Notes under the pieces: generated by a model
The model's database searches: none
Told to the model about the DNA's origin: nothing
What the model saw: the letters and a program-made list of their open reading frames with translations, nothing else
Position numbers and translations under genes: made by a program
DNA from: Metellina segmentata
Taxonomy: Eukaryota; Arthropoda; Arachnida; Araneae; Tetragnathidae
Assembly (NCBI GenBank): GCA_947359465.1
Contig: OX375881.1
Location: forward strand, 34,079,742 to 34,143,741
Length of the DNA stretch: 64,000 nt
Direction: 5' to 3'
In this document: positions 22,016 to 33,459 of the stretch, in pieces
Layout of the letters: each line of letters opens with the position of its first letter
Numbering within the stretch: the first letter of the stretch is position 1

Positions 22016-23400
22016 AACCTATTAAAATTGTACACCTTCACTATCAAAGAAAATTGTCTCTTTCCATCTCGCATTCACACCTGCCAATATTTCCATAAAC
22101 ACTTGGCTTTTCGGTCTTTTGGACGAAAAAATATTTAAAATGTAACAGTATAAAACTAAAAGGTTGTCTTGAAATTAATTGCAATAAAAATTATTATTTC
22201 TCTTAGATTTGTTTAATAAAATCAATTTCTGTTTTAGTCAGCTGATTTTTTTTCACTTGGTTAAAACTAGTGTGTATTGTCTGGTTGAATTTATTCTCAT
22301 GTCTGTTAAAATATTACTTGATGGAATAATATTTGGAATATTCTGCGCAGACAAGTAATGGGCAAGACTACAAATTTGTAAAATATTGCATGAGTGAAAC
22401 GATTTTATTTGTTCCTTCCCTCTTGCTGTCAAATTCTTTATTGAATTTTCCGTTTACACTTTCTATTGTCATACTAAAATCTAAACTTCATTTGAAAAAT
22501 TAAACCTGACAGAATAACACAAGTTAGGGTCAACATGTCATGGTTGACTTTATTCAATTTTGCAATGAATATATATTTCAGGGTGTCTACCAGTCATAAA
22601 AGTCACAAATTCAGAAAATTGTCACAAAAAGCATGAAAAGTCACGAATTTTTCCGTTTTGTAAATAATGGAGGGACAAAATGTTTCCTTTTTTTTAAATC
22701 CCCCGTTTGATACCAATTTGATAATGGTTGGGACATCACCGGAAGCTTAAAGTCAGCCTGCTATCGTTTCTACAGACCTGTCACGCATAGGAAAAACATC
22801 TATAACAAGATTTTCTAATGCTGTTTCCGAAACAATAGTAGCTGATGCTGTTTCAAGTGGAAAACAAACCACCGATTGGATTTTAAAAACGATCATCTGC
22901 CCCTGCAATGAATCATCCTATTCCAAATGAATCGAGTCCTTTATTTATCTATCTATACAGGGTTTCCACGGGTCTTAAAAAAATGCTTATTTTGACCTAT
23001 TTCTAAAAGCCCTTGGAAGTACTTAGTTTCCGTCAATAGTTTTTAAGAAGTGCTTATCTTTCTTTAAAAACAAAATTCAGTTTTCAAATGACATTTTTTC
23101 ACAATATTTCTTGCCTATTTTTAACACCTGATCGTTGATAAGACTGCTTACGACTACAGCATTAATTATGAGAAGAAAAAACAACCCGATCGAGATTTTT
23201 AAAAAACATAGGAGGAAAGATCACAAAAACGTAAACTAGAGTGCTAGCTGACCAAAAACGAATAATTTTTTTTTCCCCCTTTGTTTCCAGGTGACAAATA
23301 CTAAAGGTAGTGTACCGTCATGTAACAATTAGATGCACATTTTAAATTTAAACTATTTATTTCGAGTAATTTAAATATATACAAAGTTTACAGCTATTTT
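22016..23400. other. Intergenic, transposon-end-like repeats
   Basis: No gene seen. 22579 'cagggtgtctaccagtcat' and 22958 'acagggtttccacggg' look like DNA-transposon or repeat starts. 22740-22930 has a coding-like stretch on the + strand (STDLSRIGKTSITRFS) without recognisable family. The rest is AT-rich. Confidence 0.4.
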
Positions 23401-23685
23401 GGGCACAGCCATTAAAACTTGACTGACGACGAGCACAATGGCTCTGCAACACAGAGAGGTCTCCTCTCGTCAGACTCAGTCTCTCGTTTTCTCTCCAATC
23501 TTTCCAGACCATACTCTCTTGTATCGCAGGTGTGAACCGGATGCGGGGATTTCCAAACCCTCTTCAAGTGTTTCTCAAGAAGGGACTTTCTGTCGTGAAC
23601 TTGTAGCATTCCGCCCACTCTTGCAGAAATTATCCGTTCCCAAGCATCCTAAACATGTTTCAGCTTCTACCTCCCAGGCAGGGGA

Positions 23686-24697
23686 TTAACCCACTGGCTG
23701 ATTATCCCACGGGCAACTCAAATGTAGCAAAATTTGCTCATCCAGCGATTTTCACGGGCAGGTGTTTTTCTATCTTTATTGAGGAGCGCATCCTGCTTTT
23801 TCACCGTTTAACCAATGAAATAAATTACATACAGTGTTAGATGTTAAATTTAGATTTTGGTCAACTGATGTCGCTAGTCGTCCACTAAATTGCGGCATTT
23901 GAAGGTACTTTGTTTTTACCGCTCTAACTTTGCGCCTTTGTTTGGTGCCTATTTCTAATCAGAAATGGCTGCTATTCAGCGATTGACAGAGTATATATTC
24001 CTAATGATTTATCAGATTCTGAAAGTGATTTTAGTTTTGATAGTGATATAGATTTTTCGGACTGCTCCTCAGATAGCGATGAATCTGATCATGATTCAAT
24101 AAACTTGCAAAGCGTTAGGCAATGGTTCAAAATTGATATGAAGAATATTCCTCCAGTTCCTTTTCATGGAAATCCGGGAATTACTGTGCATATAGCTAAC
24201 AATGCAAGTATATTGAGTTATTTTGAACCTTTTTTTTTATGATCAAATATTACGAATGATAGTCCAAGAAACAAATAGATACGCTGAACAATATATCCAT
24301 AAAGCAGTTTGTAAAGAGAATTCCCGTTGGAAAAAATGGAGAGAAACGAATGTTGAGGAACTAAGACTATTTTTTGCAGTTTTGTTACTCCAAGGAGTCA
24401 TAAAGAAGCCAGAACAAGAACATTATTGGTCTAAGCGCCAAATATTATCTACACCAATTTATGTAATAAATAGAAATTATCTATAATTCAATTGAAATTT
24501 TTTTTTGCGATAACATCTGAAATTAGGTTTTCTGACAGTTTAGTTTCTCATGATAAAAATCTATATAAAAAGTCTTTTCTAGAAAGAAAAAAATGCATAT
24601 TTCAATTCTCCAGTATATATAGATTTTTAATATGCAAAAAAAAAAACACGATTTTTGTAGCGATTTCGGTCTACAAATTGAGCAGTCAGAGGGTTAA
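23686..24697 (+). mobile_element. Deleted piggyBac element with TTAA sites
   Basis: TTAA at 23686-23689 and 24694-24697 bracket inverted ends: TTAACCCACTGGCTG on the left, and TTAACCCTCTGACTG reading in from the right on the reverse strand. TTAA target sites and CCC-starting ends are hallmarks of piggyBac. The element is about 1 kb against 2-3 kb for autonomous copies. It sits within retrotransposon-like DNA (LTR-like sequence continues at 24698). Confidence 0.8.
23965..24486 (+). pseudogene. piggyBac transposase N-terminal fragment
   Basis: Coding similarity starts near 23985 with an acidic Ser/Asp-rich N-terminus (SDSESDFSFDSDIDFSD), then IPPVPFHGNPGITVHI and, after a one-base shift in a T run at about 24228-24236, YDQILRMIVQETNRYAEQYI and EELRLFFAVLLLQGVIKKP. 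This order is that of the DDE_Tnp_1_7 (piggyBac) N-terminal half. It stops before the catalytic aspartates. The ATG at 23965 is out of frame with most of the fragment. Non-functional; the surviving ends could be mobilised in trans (inference). Confidence 0.7.
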
Positions 24698-25069
24698 GGG
24701 ATCGGTCCTTTGAAGATCGGTGGAAAATCATTCCCGGGCATTTCTGAATTTTAATACCAGACATGAAGGGGCTGAACGGAACGTCAGGCCGCTTATGAGA
24801 AAAACTCTAGTTACTTTGTCACAAGCACACATGCAACCACTGAAGTTGTCACAGTCTTGATTGTTGATGCACATTCCCGACGCCCACAAGTTTTCGATGC
24901 ACGGATAAACACCCACTGGCAATTCAGAATAACAGATCACTTTAAATTTATAAACCGGAGTAACTTTCTACTCCCTTACAGCATGCTCAAGTTAGCAATT
25001 AAAAACAAAATACACACTAAACCTTAAGAATTATACTAAATTCGTTAAGCGAAAACCAACTACCCAAGT

Positions 25070-25600
25070 TTTGCTCAACACACGATATGAGTTGCAATTT
25101 TCGATCACAAAATCTTCGACAGTTATTTAGAACAACTGAGTGAAAATATCCTTAACACCAAACTAATTTCCACTCTACACAAAACATAATTTAAAATCTT
25201 ATGTAGTCTTCAGTTAAATATGAAGAATCAATTGTGAAATATACAAAATCAATTCTACCATGGCAACATAATTTGCAATTTTGACATTTAAAACTCGCAG
25301 CACAAGATAATAGAATCGTGGAATGAAAATTTCACCAATACAAAAGGGCTCTACACAACATGATTTGCAATGGTAACGCATAAACTCTTCAGTAAAAGAT
25401 ACTGAAAATATTGAGTGAAATACCATAATTACAAGACTGCCAATTTCACTCAGCACAAAACATGATTCATAATTTTAGTATTTAAAATCTCCAGCAAATA
25501 AAGAAACAACTAGTGAAATGCCATAAATACAAAAATCTCTTATTTCATTCAGCACAAAATATGATTCGCAATTATCATCCCCGCTATACAACACAAATCT
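25070..25600. repeat. Degenerate ~95-bp tandem repeat (about 6 units)
   Basis: A motif 'cacaaaacatgattcgcaatt' (one base over in variants, shown as acaaaacatgattcgcaa) recurs near 25085, 25180, 25265, 25356, 25457 and 25554, with 'gtgaaat.ccataa...caatttca' between. Spacing is 86-99 bp. It lies inside the gag-element remnant. Confidence 0.6.
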
Positions 25601-26579
25601 TCCGCAATTAAATTTTATTTAATGCTCTTATTAAGGTTCATCGAAACGCGACTGAGACGGGCAGCGTTCAAGTGTTTCTTTTCCCAAATCGATGGTCGAT
25701 CGCGGAATTTCCAATATTATTAACCTCCCGATTTCACATTCCTGTCAATCTCGTAACAATTTTGTTTGGGGTCCTAACCATCGCTCATACCGCAAGGTGT
25801 CTGGGGTTTTTATATTCTTCCCGTGCACCAATTCTGCCGTAGTGTAAACTCTGCTCAAGTGTACCGTGGAAAGCACTAACGGTACAAGTGGAAGTTGTTC
25901 TCAATCTGATCCGGGAACCTAACGCCACAAGTCTTGGCTTTAACCCTTCATCCACTAGTAACTCTTTTCCTTGCCCCTTTGGGTCTTCTTGACCTATCTC
26001 AAAAGTGTCCAAAAGGGAAACGGACACCTTTAAACCTGAGCCATTTTCCCTTATCGCTAATCTGTACTTTCAGGAACACCATTCCCGTTCCATTTGCTTC
26101 CCCCACTGGAAGAACTAACGGTTCTTTCGACCGCACTCCTGTGTCGGTCTTGTTTACCATCATCGGAGGTGATAACTTGGCTACTTGGGACTTTCTTTCT
26201 ACCCTCCCAAAATGTCGTCATCCTGCAGCTCTAGAAGTTGCACTTTCAGGTCGCTAGCCTCTGTCATGGGTAGACTAATCGGCTCACCCGTCTTATTTAT
26301 CGCCATCGGGGGTGAAACCGCATCCCCTTGGGCAGTCCCTTCGCAAAACATTTTCTCCCACTTCTGCAAGCAGGTTTCAACGAAATTACTCTGCCCAAAT
26401 CTAGAGAATCGATACCCCGTTAACTCGTAAATTCTCTGAACTGTACGGTTCCTGCGAAAATATCGGCCGTTTTTGAAAACACAGCTGCCTTGGTCGTAAT
26501 CACCCCGAACTCATCTTCGCTAAAGGCAGCGAAATTGGATATGAGCTGATCCCATTGGATATGATGATTGGAATTGCTG

Positions 26580-26712
26580 ATCCCATACCGTTTATCCTGT
26601 GTAGGACTTGCGATCTACGTTATTTCGGTGCACGAAATCTAGGGTCGAACCCGAATCCCGAAGTGTGTTTACTTCCCGGGCGTTTACCCAACCCCCCTTG
26701 AATATATGGTGC
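26580..26712 (-). pseudogene. Retropepsin-like fragment
   Basis: On the - strand one frame reads VNTLRDSGSTLDFV, with a D-S-G triad like the aspartic protease active site (D-[ST]-G) of Ty3/gypsy elements. It lies downstream of the gag fragments, as expected for gag-pro order. Stops interrupt it soon after. The short match makes this tentative. Confidence 0.4.
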
Positions 26713-26719
26713 CAAAAAC

Positions 26720-27367
26720 TCACTCTCGGCAACCACCTCTAATGTATTTACAGGCTCCACCGACACTTGCCTCTCCAGCCAAGGGCAATTTGGCCTCAAG
26801 TGATGGAGGGGGTGGTCCGAAGGTCCTGGACCGCAGGCCCTCTACCTCTTCCTTAACGTAGCTGTAAATGCAGAAAAAATGAGTTGCAGAACATATATGT
26901 AGTATGGAGACATAGGTTTCCGTCTGACATATAGTAACTGTTGGACAGTTCTGGTGGGAGTGGTCACAAGTGAGTCGGATGATGGCTGTACAGCCGATGC
27001 AAAATGACAAATTTAAAATAATGATCGCTCGCGTAACACCGCAGCGTACGTCTCTCGTCAAAGGTATCAAATTTTCTTCCCTAGGAACTCGGCGGGATAA
27101 AATCGTTCCTCCCTCGAGTGGGGGCCGGTTGGTATTTCTCGTCCCTCCTTTTCGTGGGAAGGGTGTACTTCCCTTGAAATTTTCGAAAGGCTTTATTTTG
27201 GGTTTCCGAAGGTCTTCGTATGAATCTAGCAGTTCGACTAATTTGCCGAGGTCTTTAATCTTTGCCCAATCATCGAGGAAATGGTCCCTCACCTCCAACG
27301 AGACCCGTCTTTTGAATTGGTCCGTTATCATTAGATCTTTTAGAGATTCATAGTCCAAAACCTCCAA
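26720..27367 (-). pseudogene. Ty3/gypsy gag, C-terminal part
   Basis: Begins with a segment (LKDLMITDQFKRRVSLEVRD, HFLDDWAKIKDL) clearly homologous to the gag of the array at 44.3-64 kb (LKELMITDQLKRK...VRDHFIDE). The frame then runs into unrelated-looking sequence; no intact CCHC knuckle is seen. It is in a different frame from the upstream gag piece, with a break between 27367 and 27508. Structural protein remnant of a retroelement particle. Confidence 0.6.
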
Positions 27368-27507
27368 CCCTCAAATCCACTCTTCCAAATAATTTCGGGT
27401 CTCGAAAATAAAATCCTTCCAAGTGCTTTCGGGTTTCGGTCATGGAGGAATTTTAGGCGAAACGTTTCGGGACTTAGCTTGTACCGCTTTACCAGACGTT
27501 GTTTGAC

Positions 27508-28020
27508 TTAGTCGTAGTTTTCTGCTACCTCATCTGGTTCGCGTGCGATTATCTGCACGATATCCAGGGGCAATACCGATTGTAAGCAAGATACCCAGTC
27601 TTTCCTTTCAATGTTAGCCTTTTTAGCCTGACGCTCAAACCTTATCAGGTACAGACTAATGTCTATTTGGTCTGAATCCAATCTGGGAACAAGTTTTAAA
27701 ATGTCTATTCGTGGTTTACCTCTGAAACTTAACGAGTCGAAGATCTCGAAGGGTTCCCGTCGGAATGCCTCAATCTGCAGTTTTTCTAGCTCAAAGTTAT
27801 TCTTTCTTTCTTGTTCCCGTTCTCTATCCTTTCTTTCTTGTTCTCTTTCCTGCCTCTCCTGTCTTTCTTGTATAATCCGTTCTAAATCCACTTTTGAGTA
27901 TTCCTCATCGTAGGAAACGTGCGAGATGATTAACTCCTTAAGTTGGGATGCCATTAATCCCGGAGTAACCTTTCTTCCTAAATATTCAACTAGTTCCTTT
28001 AGATTTTTCAAGTACGCCAT
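27508..28020 (-). pseudogene. Ty3/gypsy gag, N-terminal part
   Basis: 170 codons starting MAYLKNLKELVEYLGRK. The start parallels the MAYLTKARKADLL start of the array's gag, followed by a charged Gln/Glu/Arg-rich coiled-coil-like stretch (EQERKDREREQERK, roughly residues 50-75), then DSDQIDISLYLIRFERQAKK and LPLDIVQIIAREPDE, matching FERQ and LPLDLANLITREPDE in the array. It ends at a stop where the array's gag reads on. A diverged relative of the array element. Confidence 0.7.
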
Positions 28021-28344
28021 TTTGAAAATTCAAAATTACTTACCTATTTTGCTCTTACACAGCACCCAATCGAATACTTTTTACGACATTTAGTAATCTT
28101 ACAACATACAATAAATTAGCAATTCTCAGATGCACAACACTAGTTCCAGGTACTTAAGTTAAATAAATTTCCTTTTGGGAGTGACCGCGCTTTTTGAGAT
28201 TAGCAAAATTTTAGCGATTACACATATTCTTTGAACTTGAATCACAATGACAAAATAGGGAAAGGGCACTAACTTGTACCTGCTGACTTTGGCTCACTTG
28301 GCACCACTGTCCACAAACTGGACCACGTGTGGAAACACTGCACT

Positions 28345-28440
28345 GCACTATCTTCGGCTGAAAAGCCCACAAAACGCACTTTTCGGCTGAAAAGCCCACA
28401 AAACACACAAACACACTTTTCGGCTAAAGAGCCCACTGGT
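28345..28440. repeat. Short tandem repeat, about 30-bp unit x3
   Basis: 'ttcggctgaaaagcccacaa' occurs at about 28353 and 28382, with a variant 'ttcggctaaagagccca' near 28417. The unit contains an inverted TTTTCGGCTGAAAAGCC-like dyad. It lies in the right-end, LTR-like region of the gag element. Confidence 0.6.
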
Positions 28441-28739
28441 ATAGGTCGTCTCGACCTCTTTCACAACGCGCACAATTAACACTGCACCACTGACGAAATA
28501 GCGGTTCGCGAGGAACCTGGTACCACATCGGAACGGTGGAAAATCGTTCCCGGGCATTTCTGAATTTTAATGCCAGACATAAAGGGGGGGGGGCAGGGGC
28601 TGACCGAACCAGAACACCAGGTCGCTGATGAGAAAAACTATTTCGGTACTTTGTCACAAGCACACGTGCCACTGAAGTTTCTGTTGTCACAGTCTTGATG
28701 TTGATACACATTCCCCACGCCCACGTGTTAGAGAAAAAG

Positions 28740-30480
28740 GGTAGGTTAGTACAATACGTTACAGCCGATTGTGCTTAAATTTCACTTTACTTTTGTTATG
28801 CCATGCGCAATCCGTTACCATCGTCAGCTCATAAGATTATTTTAAAATTAATTTTGTTTTATTAAAATGCTCTATTTATGGATTCAATAAAATTGCATTT
28901 ATTTTTTTAACCTTATCATAAATTTTATAAATTTACATAGTTTTTGCATAGCTTTTATGATCCGTTTCAGTGCACGGGAAAATGCTTTCTTCGAAACTCG
29001 TTCGGTCTCCGATCCATTCAAATTCGACTGACGTATGCAACTTGCAATCCTTTTCTATCCTTTTAGTAAATGAATAGTTTGCCATTAATTTTATTTTATT
29101 AAAACCTACTATGTGCTAATAAATGAATTTACTTCTTATTTTTATTCATTTTTGTTATGAATTAATGAAAGTGTATCTATGAAAAAATTACAAGGGTTCA
29201 TAAGTGGGCTGAAGCTGCAGACATAACAAAATAAGCAAAAAATTTCAAAAACAAAAATATATTACTGTAAAAAAAATTTAGGAAATTTTCGAAAATGAAT
29301 GCTATCTATTGATCAAAATAGAAAACTAACTATCCTTATACTCATTAATTAATTTTTTTCTGCAATTCTGGAAAATACTTTATAATTTATTTTCTTTGTG
29401 ATGTACTGTATCAGGTAACATTGTAGATGTCCAAAATCCGACATTTGTAACTAAAGAATTTAATTTTAAGGATATTTTTACACACCAAACTATTGTAATA
29501 AATAATACTAATTCTTGTCTCTGAACAGAACTAAAAACCCATTGAGAAAAAAAATTAGTTTTAAGAATTAAATTTATTTGCTTCTAAAGCTTAAAGTTAT
29601 GAAATGTGTCTTGTTCCCACCTTTTGAGATCTACCCATAACTTGCATCCTAAAAATATTTAATTGATGTTTTATTTTCAAAAATACTTTATATTGAAAAC
29701 AAATATGCGTGGATTTTTATTATTGTGAGTTTTAGATGGTATTTGAGAGAAATGCTTACTTAAAATAAGAAACGTTCTACTGAGATTTCACTATATAAGA
29801 ATTGTTTACAGTAGCATCCTAGATAAAACAGCTCCAGCGAGCAGGGGGGAAATGAACTTGTGTTAAGTTAAAATATCAAAGTATAATTTTATTGTCTTGA
29901 GTTATTAGTCATATAGTATTAAGTGGAACTAAGTTCTAAAAAATTGTTGGAACATTTTTATTTTTCACCCTTGAAAATGTGTGTATTCTATGACACCTTA
30001 AAAATTTCGAAAGAACTCATCAAATACTCTTTAATTTTTATATTCAAAATTCTGTATGAACCCTGTTAAAGATCCTGATTTTTTTGTGCTTGAAAAGTGG
30101 AAAGTGAAGGATTTGTTCCAAGCTAATTTTGAGGTCAATGTTGCTATCAAATGATATTGCTATAATTTTTTTCCCTTTGAGTCCTTGATGGCAAGTAACA
30201 TGACTCTTCAAACCAGTGGCGGATTTTGGCCCCTTGTTTAATCTGTAGATCGAAATGTGCTCCGATGTTTGTTTGCTTAGGATTTTCTTAGCAGCTTCCT
30301 ATATACGGATATTTGACATTTTTGATGAAATAACTAGAACAAATTCCGAAGTTCTTTGCAGCTTATGTGTAGGCTTATTATTTTTGAGATCAAAACAAAA
30401 CAATGAAGATTGTAAAAAAGAATCTAGATAAGGAAACTAACTTATTCTTGAAGTCGAAACAGGAAACAAAATTATATTCT
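28740..30480. other. Intergenic, nothing recognised
   Basis: AT-rich, without coding-like ORF or clear repeat ends. Confidence 0.4.
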
Positions 30481-30488
30481 GTTATATT

Positions 30489-31559
30489 ACGTATCCACTG
30501 CGTGTCCATCACCACGGGCATCGCCGTGATGGCCTCGTCATTTTCATATGCGGCCAAATTCGACTTGCGAAGAGATCCAATCGGCGTGACGTCACAATCT
30601 CCTGCGACAATTTAAATATTTAATTGAAAAATTATTTACTAAAAAAAATCAAACGTATAAGGTATCGTATAATCATAACGTATAATCATTGTAACGTATA
30701 ATCATACGTATAAGGTATCTATCTGGTGTAAAATTTTCCTCAGATTTCAAATCCGTTGAAATTTTCAATTGCCCGTGACAGTTCTATTCGTTTAGGTTAC
30801 ATTGCCCGTGTGGTGGTTTGCTTCGCAAATCAAAAAATATAAATATTTAATTGAAAAATTATTTATTAAAAGAAAATCGAACGTATAAGGTATCTATCTG
30901 GAGTAAAAGTTTCCTCAGATTTCAAATCCGTTGAAATTTTCAATCTATATTTAACGATCCTGATTTTACAAAAAAGAACTGAACAATGCCAGTCAAAACA
31001 ATTTTATTTGTTTTGCTTTTCTAGGCTTTAATTGTTTGAGCTCAGGAAATGGAATCTGATTTCTCAAACACGATTGAGGTCAAATTCTCGTATGGGAAAA
31101 AATATAAAAGTTACAATTTAAAAATTGTTTATTCAAAGAAAATCATATATTTAGGAATCGATCGTATGTGAAATTTTCCGTAGATTTCAAAACCGTTGAA
31201 ATTTTTACTCTTTCTTTAACGATCTAAGAGATAGAAAATATAACTACATACATAATTCCAGTTAAAACTATTTGTTTTGTTCTTCGGCTGAAAGCGTGTT
31301 GCTCGGTAAATCAAACGGAAACCCGGAAAAATAAATTTATAATATGTCATATCTTCATGGTGTTGCCATTCAAAGGAAAACAATAAAAATTAAATTAATT
31401 CTTAAATGTTTTAGATTGAATTTTAAAATTAATGCTTCGCACACAAAAATTGCGAAACATTCGGACTACCTGTGTGCCAAATCCTATTATTGTAAGTGAC
31501 ATAGATTCGTCAGAACACTGCGTACAAATAAACACTTCCTTTTATAGTAATAGTAGAGA
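30489..31559 (-). mobile_element. Helitron-like non-autonomous element, copy 2
   Basis: On the - strand it begins at 31559 with TCTACTATTACTATAAAAGG (TCTCTACTA if two more bases are counted). It has diverged internal units (near 30620, 30840, 31115) matching copy 1, and reaches a region around 30490-30510 that resembles the hairpin of copies 3 and 4 ('ccactgcgtg'), but with CTAG changed. The only copy showing traces of both ends. No ORF. Confidence 0.6.
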
Positions 31560-31689
31560 TTAAACACTTGAGTATTCACAAGTAAGAGATTTCTACGTGA
31601 AAAGATTAATACTGAATATGGGAACTTAATAAACACAAATTTATATTAAGACTTCATTAAATATGGTTGTCATTAATATATCTACTCAA

Positions 31690-32580
31690 ATCTTGCTTTT
31701 TCTTTAGCAAATCGATCTAAAATTGTTACTGGTGAAATTGAAATATCAAAATGTACACGTAACAAAGCCAATCCCACTTGCCGATGTTCTCTAATTGTGT
31801 TTCGAAGCCATTTCTTTAATCATTTTAGTGCTGAGAAGCTACGCTCGGTGGTTGCTACCGTAATTGGTAATGTTACAAGAACTTTCAATAATACGTAGAT
31901 CACATGGTACACTGCAGGATCAAAGTTTTGTAGTGCTTCAAAAGCAGACTTGAGTACTTTTCCAGTATTGGTGTTTTCTCGGATCCTTTGGTTCTCTTGT
32001 TAATCACCTCAACTTGAAGCGTACTGTTCATTTCTTCCACTCACAATTCGGCTACTCTATGATACTCCTTGCTTAGCTCTGTCCAAGATGCAAGGAATGA
32101 CTCTTAGTCCGTTTTAATTTTCGCCAAAAGAATCGGTGGCACTAAATCTTGTAAATATAAGGCATCCAGATTTTCCTGTGCAAATCGGTCTTTTTGGACG
32201 AAACTGTTAAATGGTGAACTTCGGACTTTTTTGGACTTTTGAGCTTTTTGGACGAAGTTGACGGCAAATGTTAACAAAGGCAAGTAAACATTTACTGTAT
32301 AATCATCTTCAGGAGCTATGGTAGGAGCATTTGATCTATGAACTTGATGTCCAACAGTACGTACGATTTTTATTTCAATTCCAAGACCATTGTACATTCT
32401 CTAAACCTCTGTATAAATATTCCCGATATCGGCTTCCCATTTGAATCAAATTCACTTATTATCGTGATTGCATCAGACAGCATCTCGAGCTTTCGTGAAG
32501 TCCAAACATTCGGTTTATTAAAACTGACTTAAAACATATGTTGCGTTTAAGGTATCTGCCTACGTTCGGAGCACTTTTTT
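31690..32580 (-). pseudogene. hAT transposase (ZMYM1-like) C-terminal fragment
   Basis: Reading the - strand: 32397-32104 encodes IVRTVGHQVHRSNAPTIAPE and a long segment. After several stops, 31940-31690 gives LPITVATTERSFSALK and, past a stop, LKKWLRNTIREHRQVGLALL. The ERSFSALK block is the signature of the hAT C-terminal dimerisation region in ZMYM1-like elements. The DNA-binding and most catalytic parts are missing. Non-functional. Confidence 0.65.
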
Positions 32581-32589
32581 TAAAAAATG

Positions 32590-33000
32590 CATAATGAAAT
32601 TTAAAAAATTAGATTTTTTAATCAAGTTAAACTTAAGATCAACATATCTAATAATATTTTAACAATATTTCAATATTATATGAAATTACTGGCAAATTTG
32701 TGAAGATTTTAAGCTAAATTTTGCACTTACGTTAACATGTCCTCACTTAATTCAACTGAAAATATTTCAATTTTACATGGCATAGAATGTTATTTAAACT
32801 CTTAGCTACTAAATGAACTATAATATTGAAGATACTTTGTTATAGATACTGTTAAGTGACTAGTGCAAAAATAAATTTTGAATTGCGCAATGAATAAATT
32901 AGAGTTTTTGCTTTGGGTGCTGAATTCGGGGGGTGATAAGTTGATATCTCCTCTAATGCATCCACAATCTCCTAATGAGATCTGCTTTGAATTTCATAAC
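32590..33000. other. Intergenic, nothing recognised
   Basis: AT-rich spacer between the hAT fragment and the gag fragment; no feature seen. Confidence 0.4.
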
Positions 33001-33004
33001 GCAT

Positions 33005-33450
33005 CTAGCAGTTCGGTTAATTTGCCAGGTGATTGATCTTTGCCTAATCGTCGAGGAAATGGTCCCTCACCTCCAACGAGATACGTCCTTTGACCTGGCA
33101 CGTTATCAATACATCTTTTAGAGATTCATAGTCCATAACCTTTAACCCTCGAATCCACTCTTTCAGATAATTTCGGGTTTCGAAAATAAAATCCTTCCAA
33201 GTGATTTCGGGTTTTCGGTCATGGCGGAGGAAATTTTTGGCGGAACATTTCGGGATTCAGTTTGTAAACTGCTTTAGTAGAAGTTGTTTGACATGGTTGT
33301 AGTTTTCTGCAAACTCATCTGGTACGCGTGCGATGATCTGCAGGACTTCCAGGGGCAATACCGGTTGTAAACAAGACACTCAGTCTTTTTTTTAAATGTG
33401 AGCCCTTTTAGCCTGTTGCTCAAACATTATCAGGTACAGACTAATGGGTT
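33005..33450 (-). pseudogene. Ty3/gypsy gag fragment, second copy
   Basis: Nucleotide-level relative of 27225-27665 in the same orientation ('cgaggaaatggtccctcacctc' region, 'gagattcatagtcca', 'aaaataaaatccttccaag'). It carries many substitutions and a few indels, no long ORF, and no flanking LTR. Confidence 0.65.
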
Positions 33451-33459
33451 ATTCCACGC

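Larger units (their letters stand above)
24698..28735 (-). mobile_element. Ty3/gypsy LTR-element remnant (gag plus protease trace)
   Basis: Similar sequences lie at both ends, 24720-24930 and 28535-28730 ('tggaaaatc.ttcccgggca', 'ttactttgtcacaagcacac', 'cacagtcttgat'), consistent with LTRs or LTR parts in the same orientation. Between them, on the - strand from the right, lie gag (27508-28020, 26720-27367) and a protease-like D-S-G stretch near 26630-26690. No reverse transcriptase or integrase is seen, so it is internally deleted. The left end is interrupted by the piggyBac insertion. Confidence 0.6.

Noticed and set aside
24728..24940. Cys-rich 70-codon - strand ORF resembling an EGF-like or small secreted protein
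   Set aside because: It lies in LTR-like sequence repeated at 28535-28730, where the same frame is not kept; no signal peptide.
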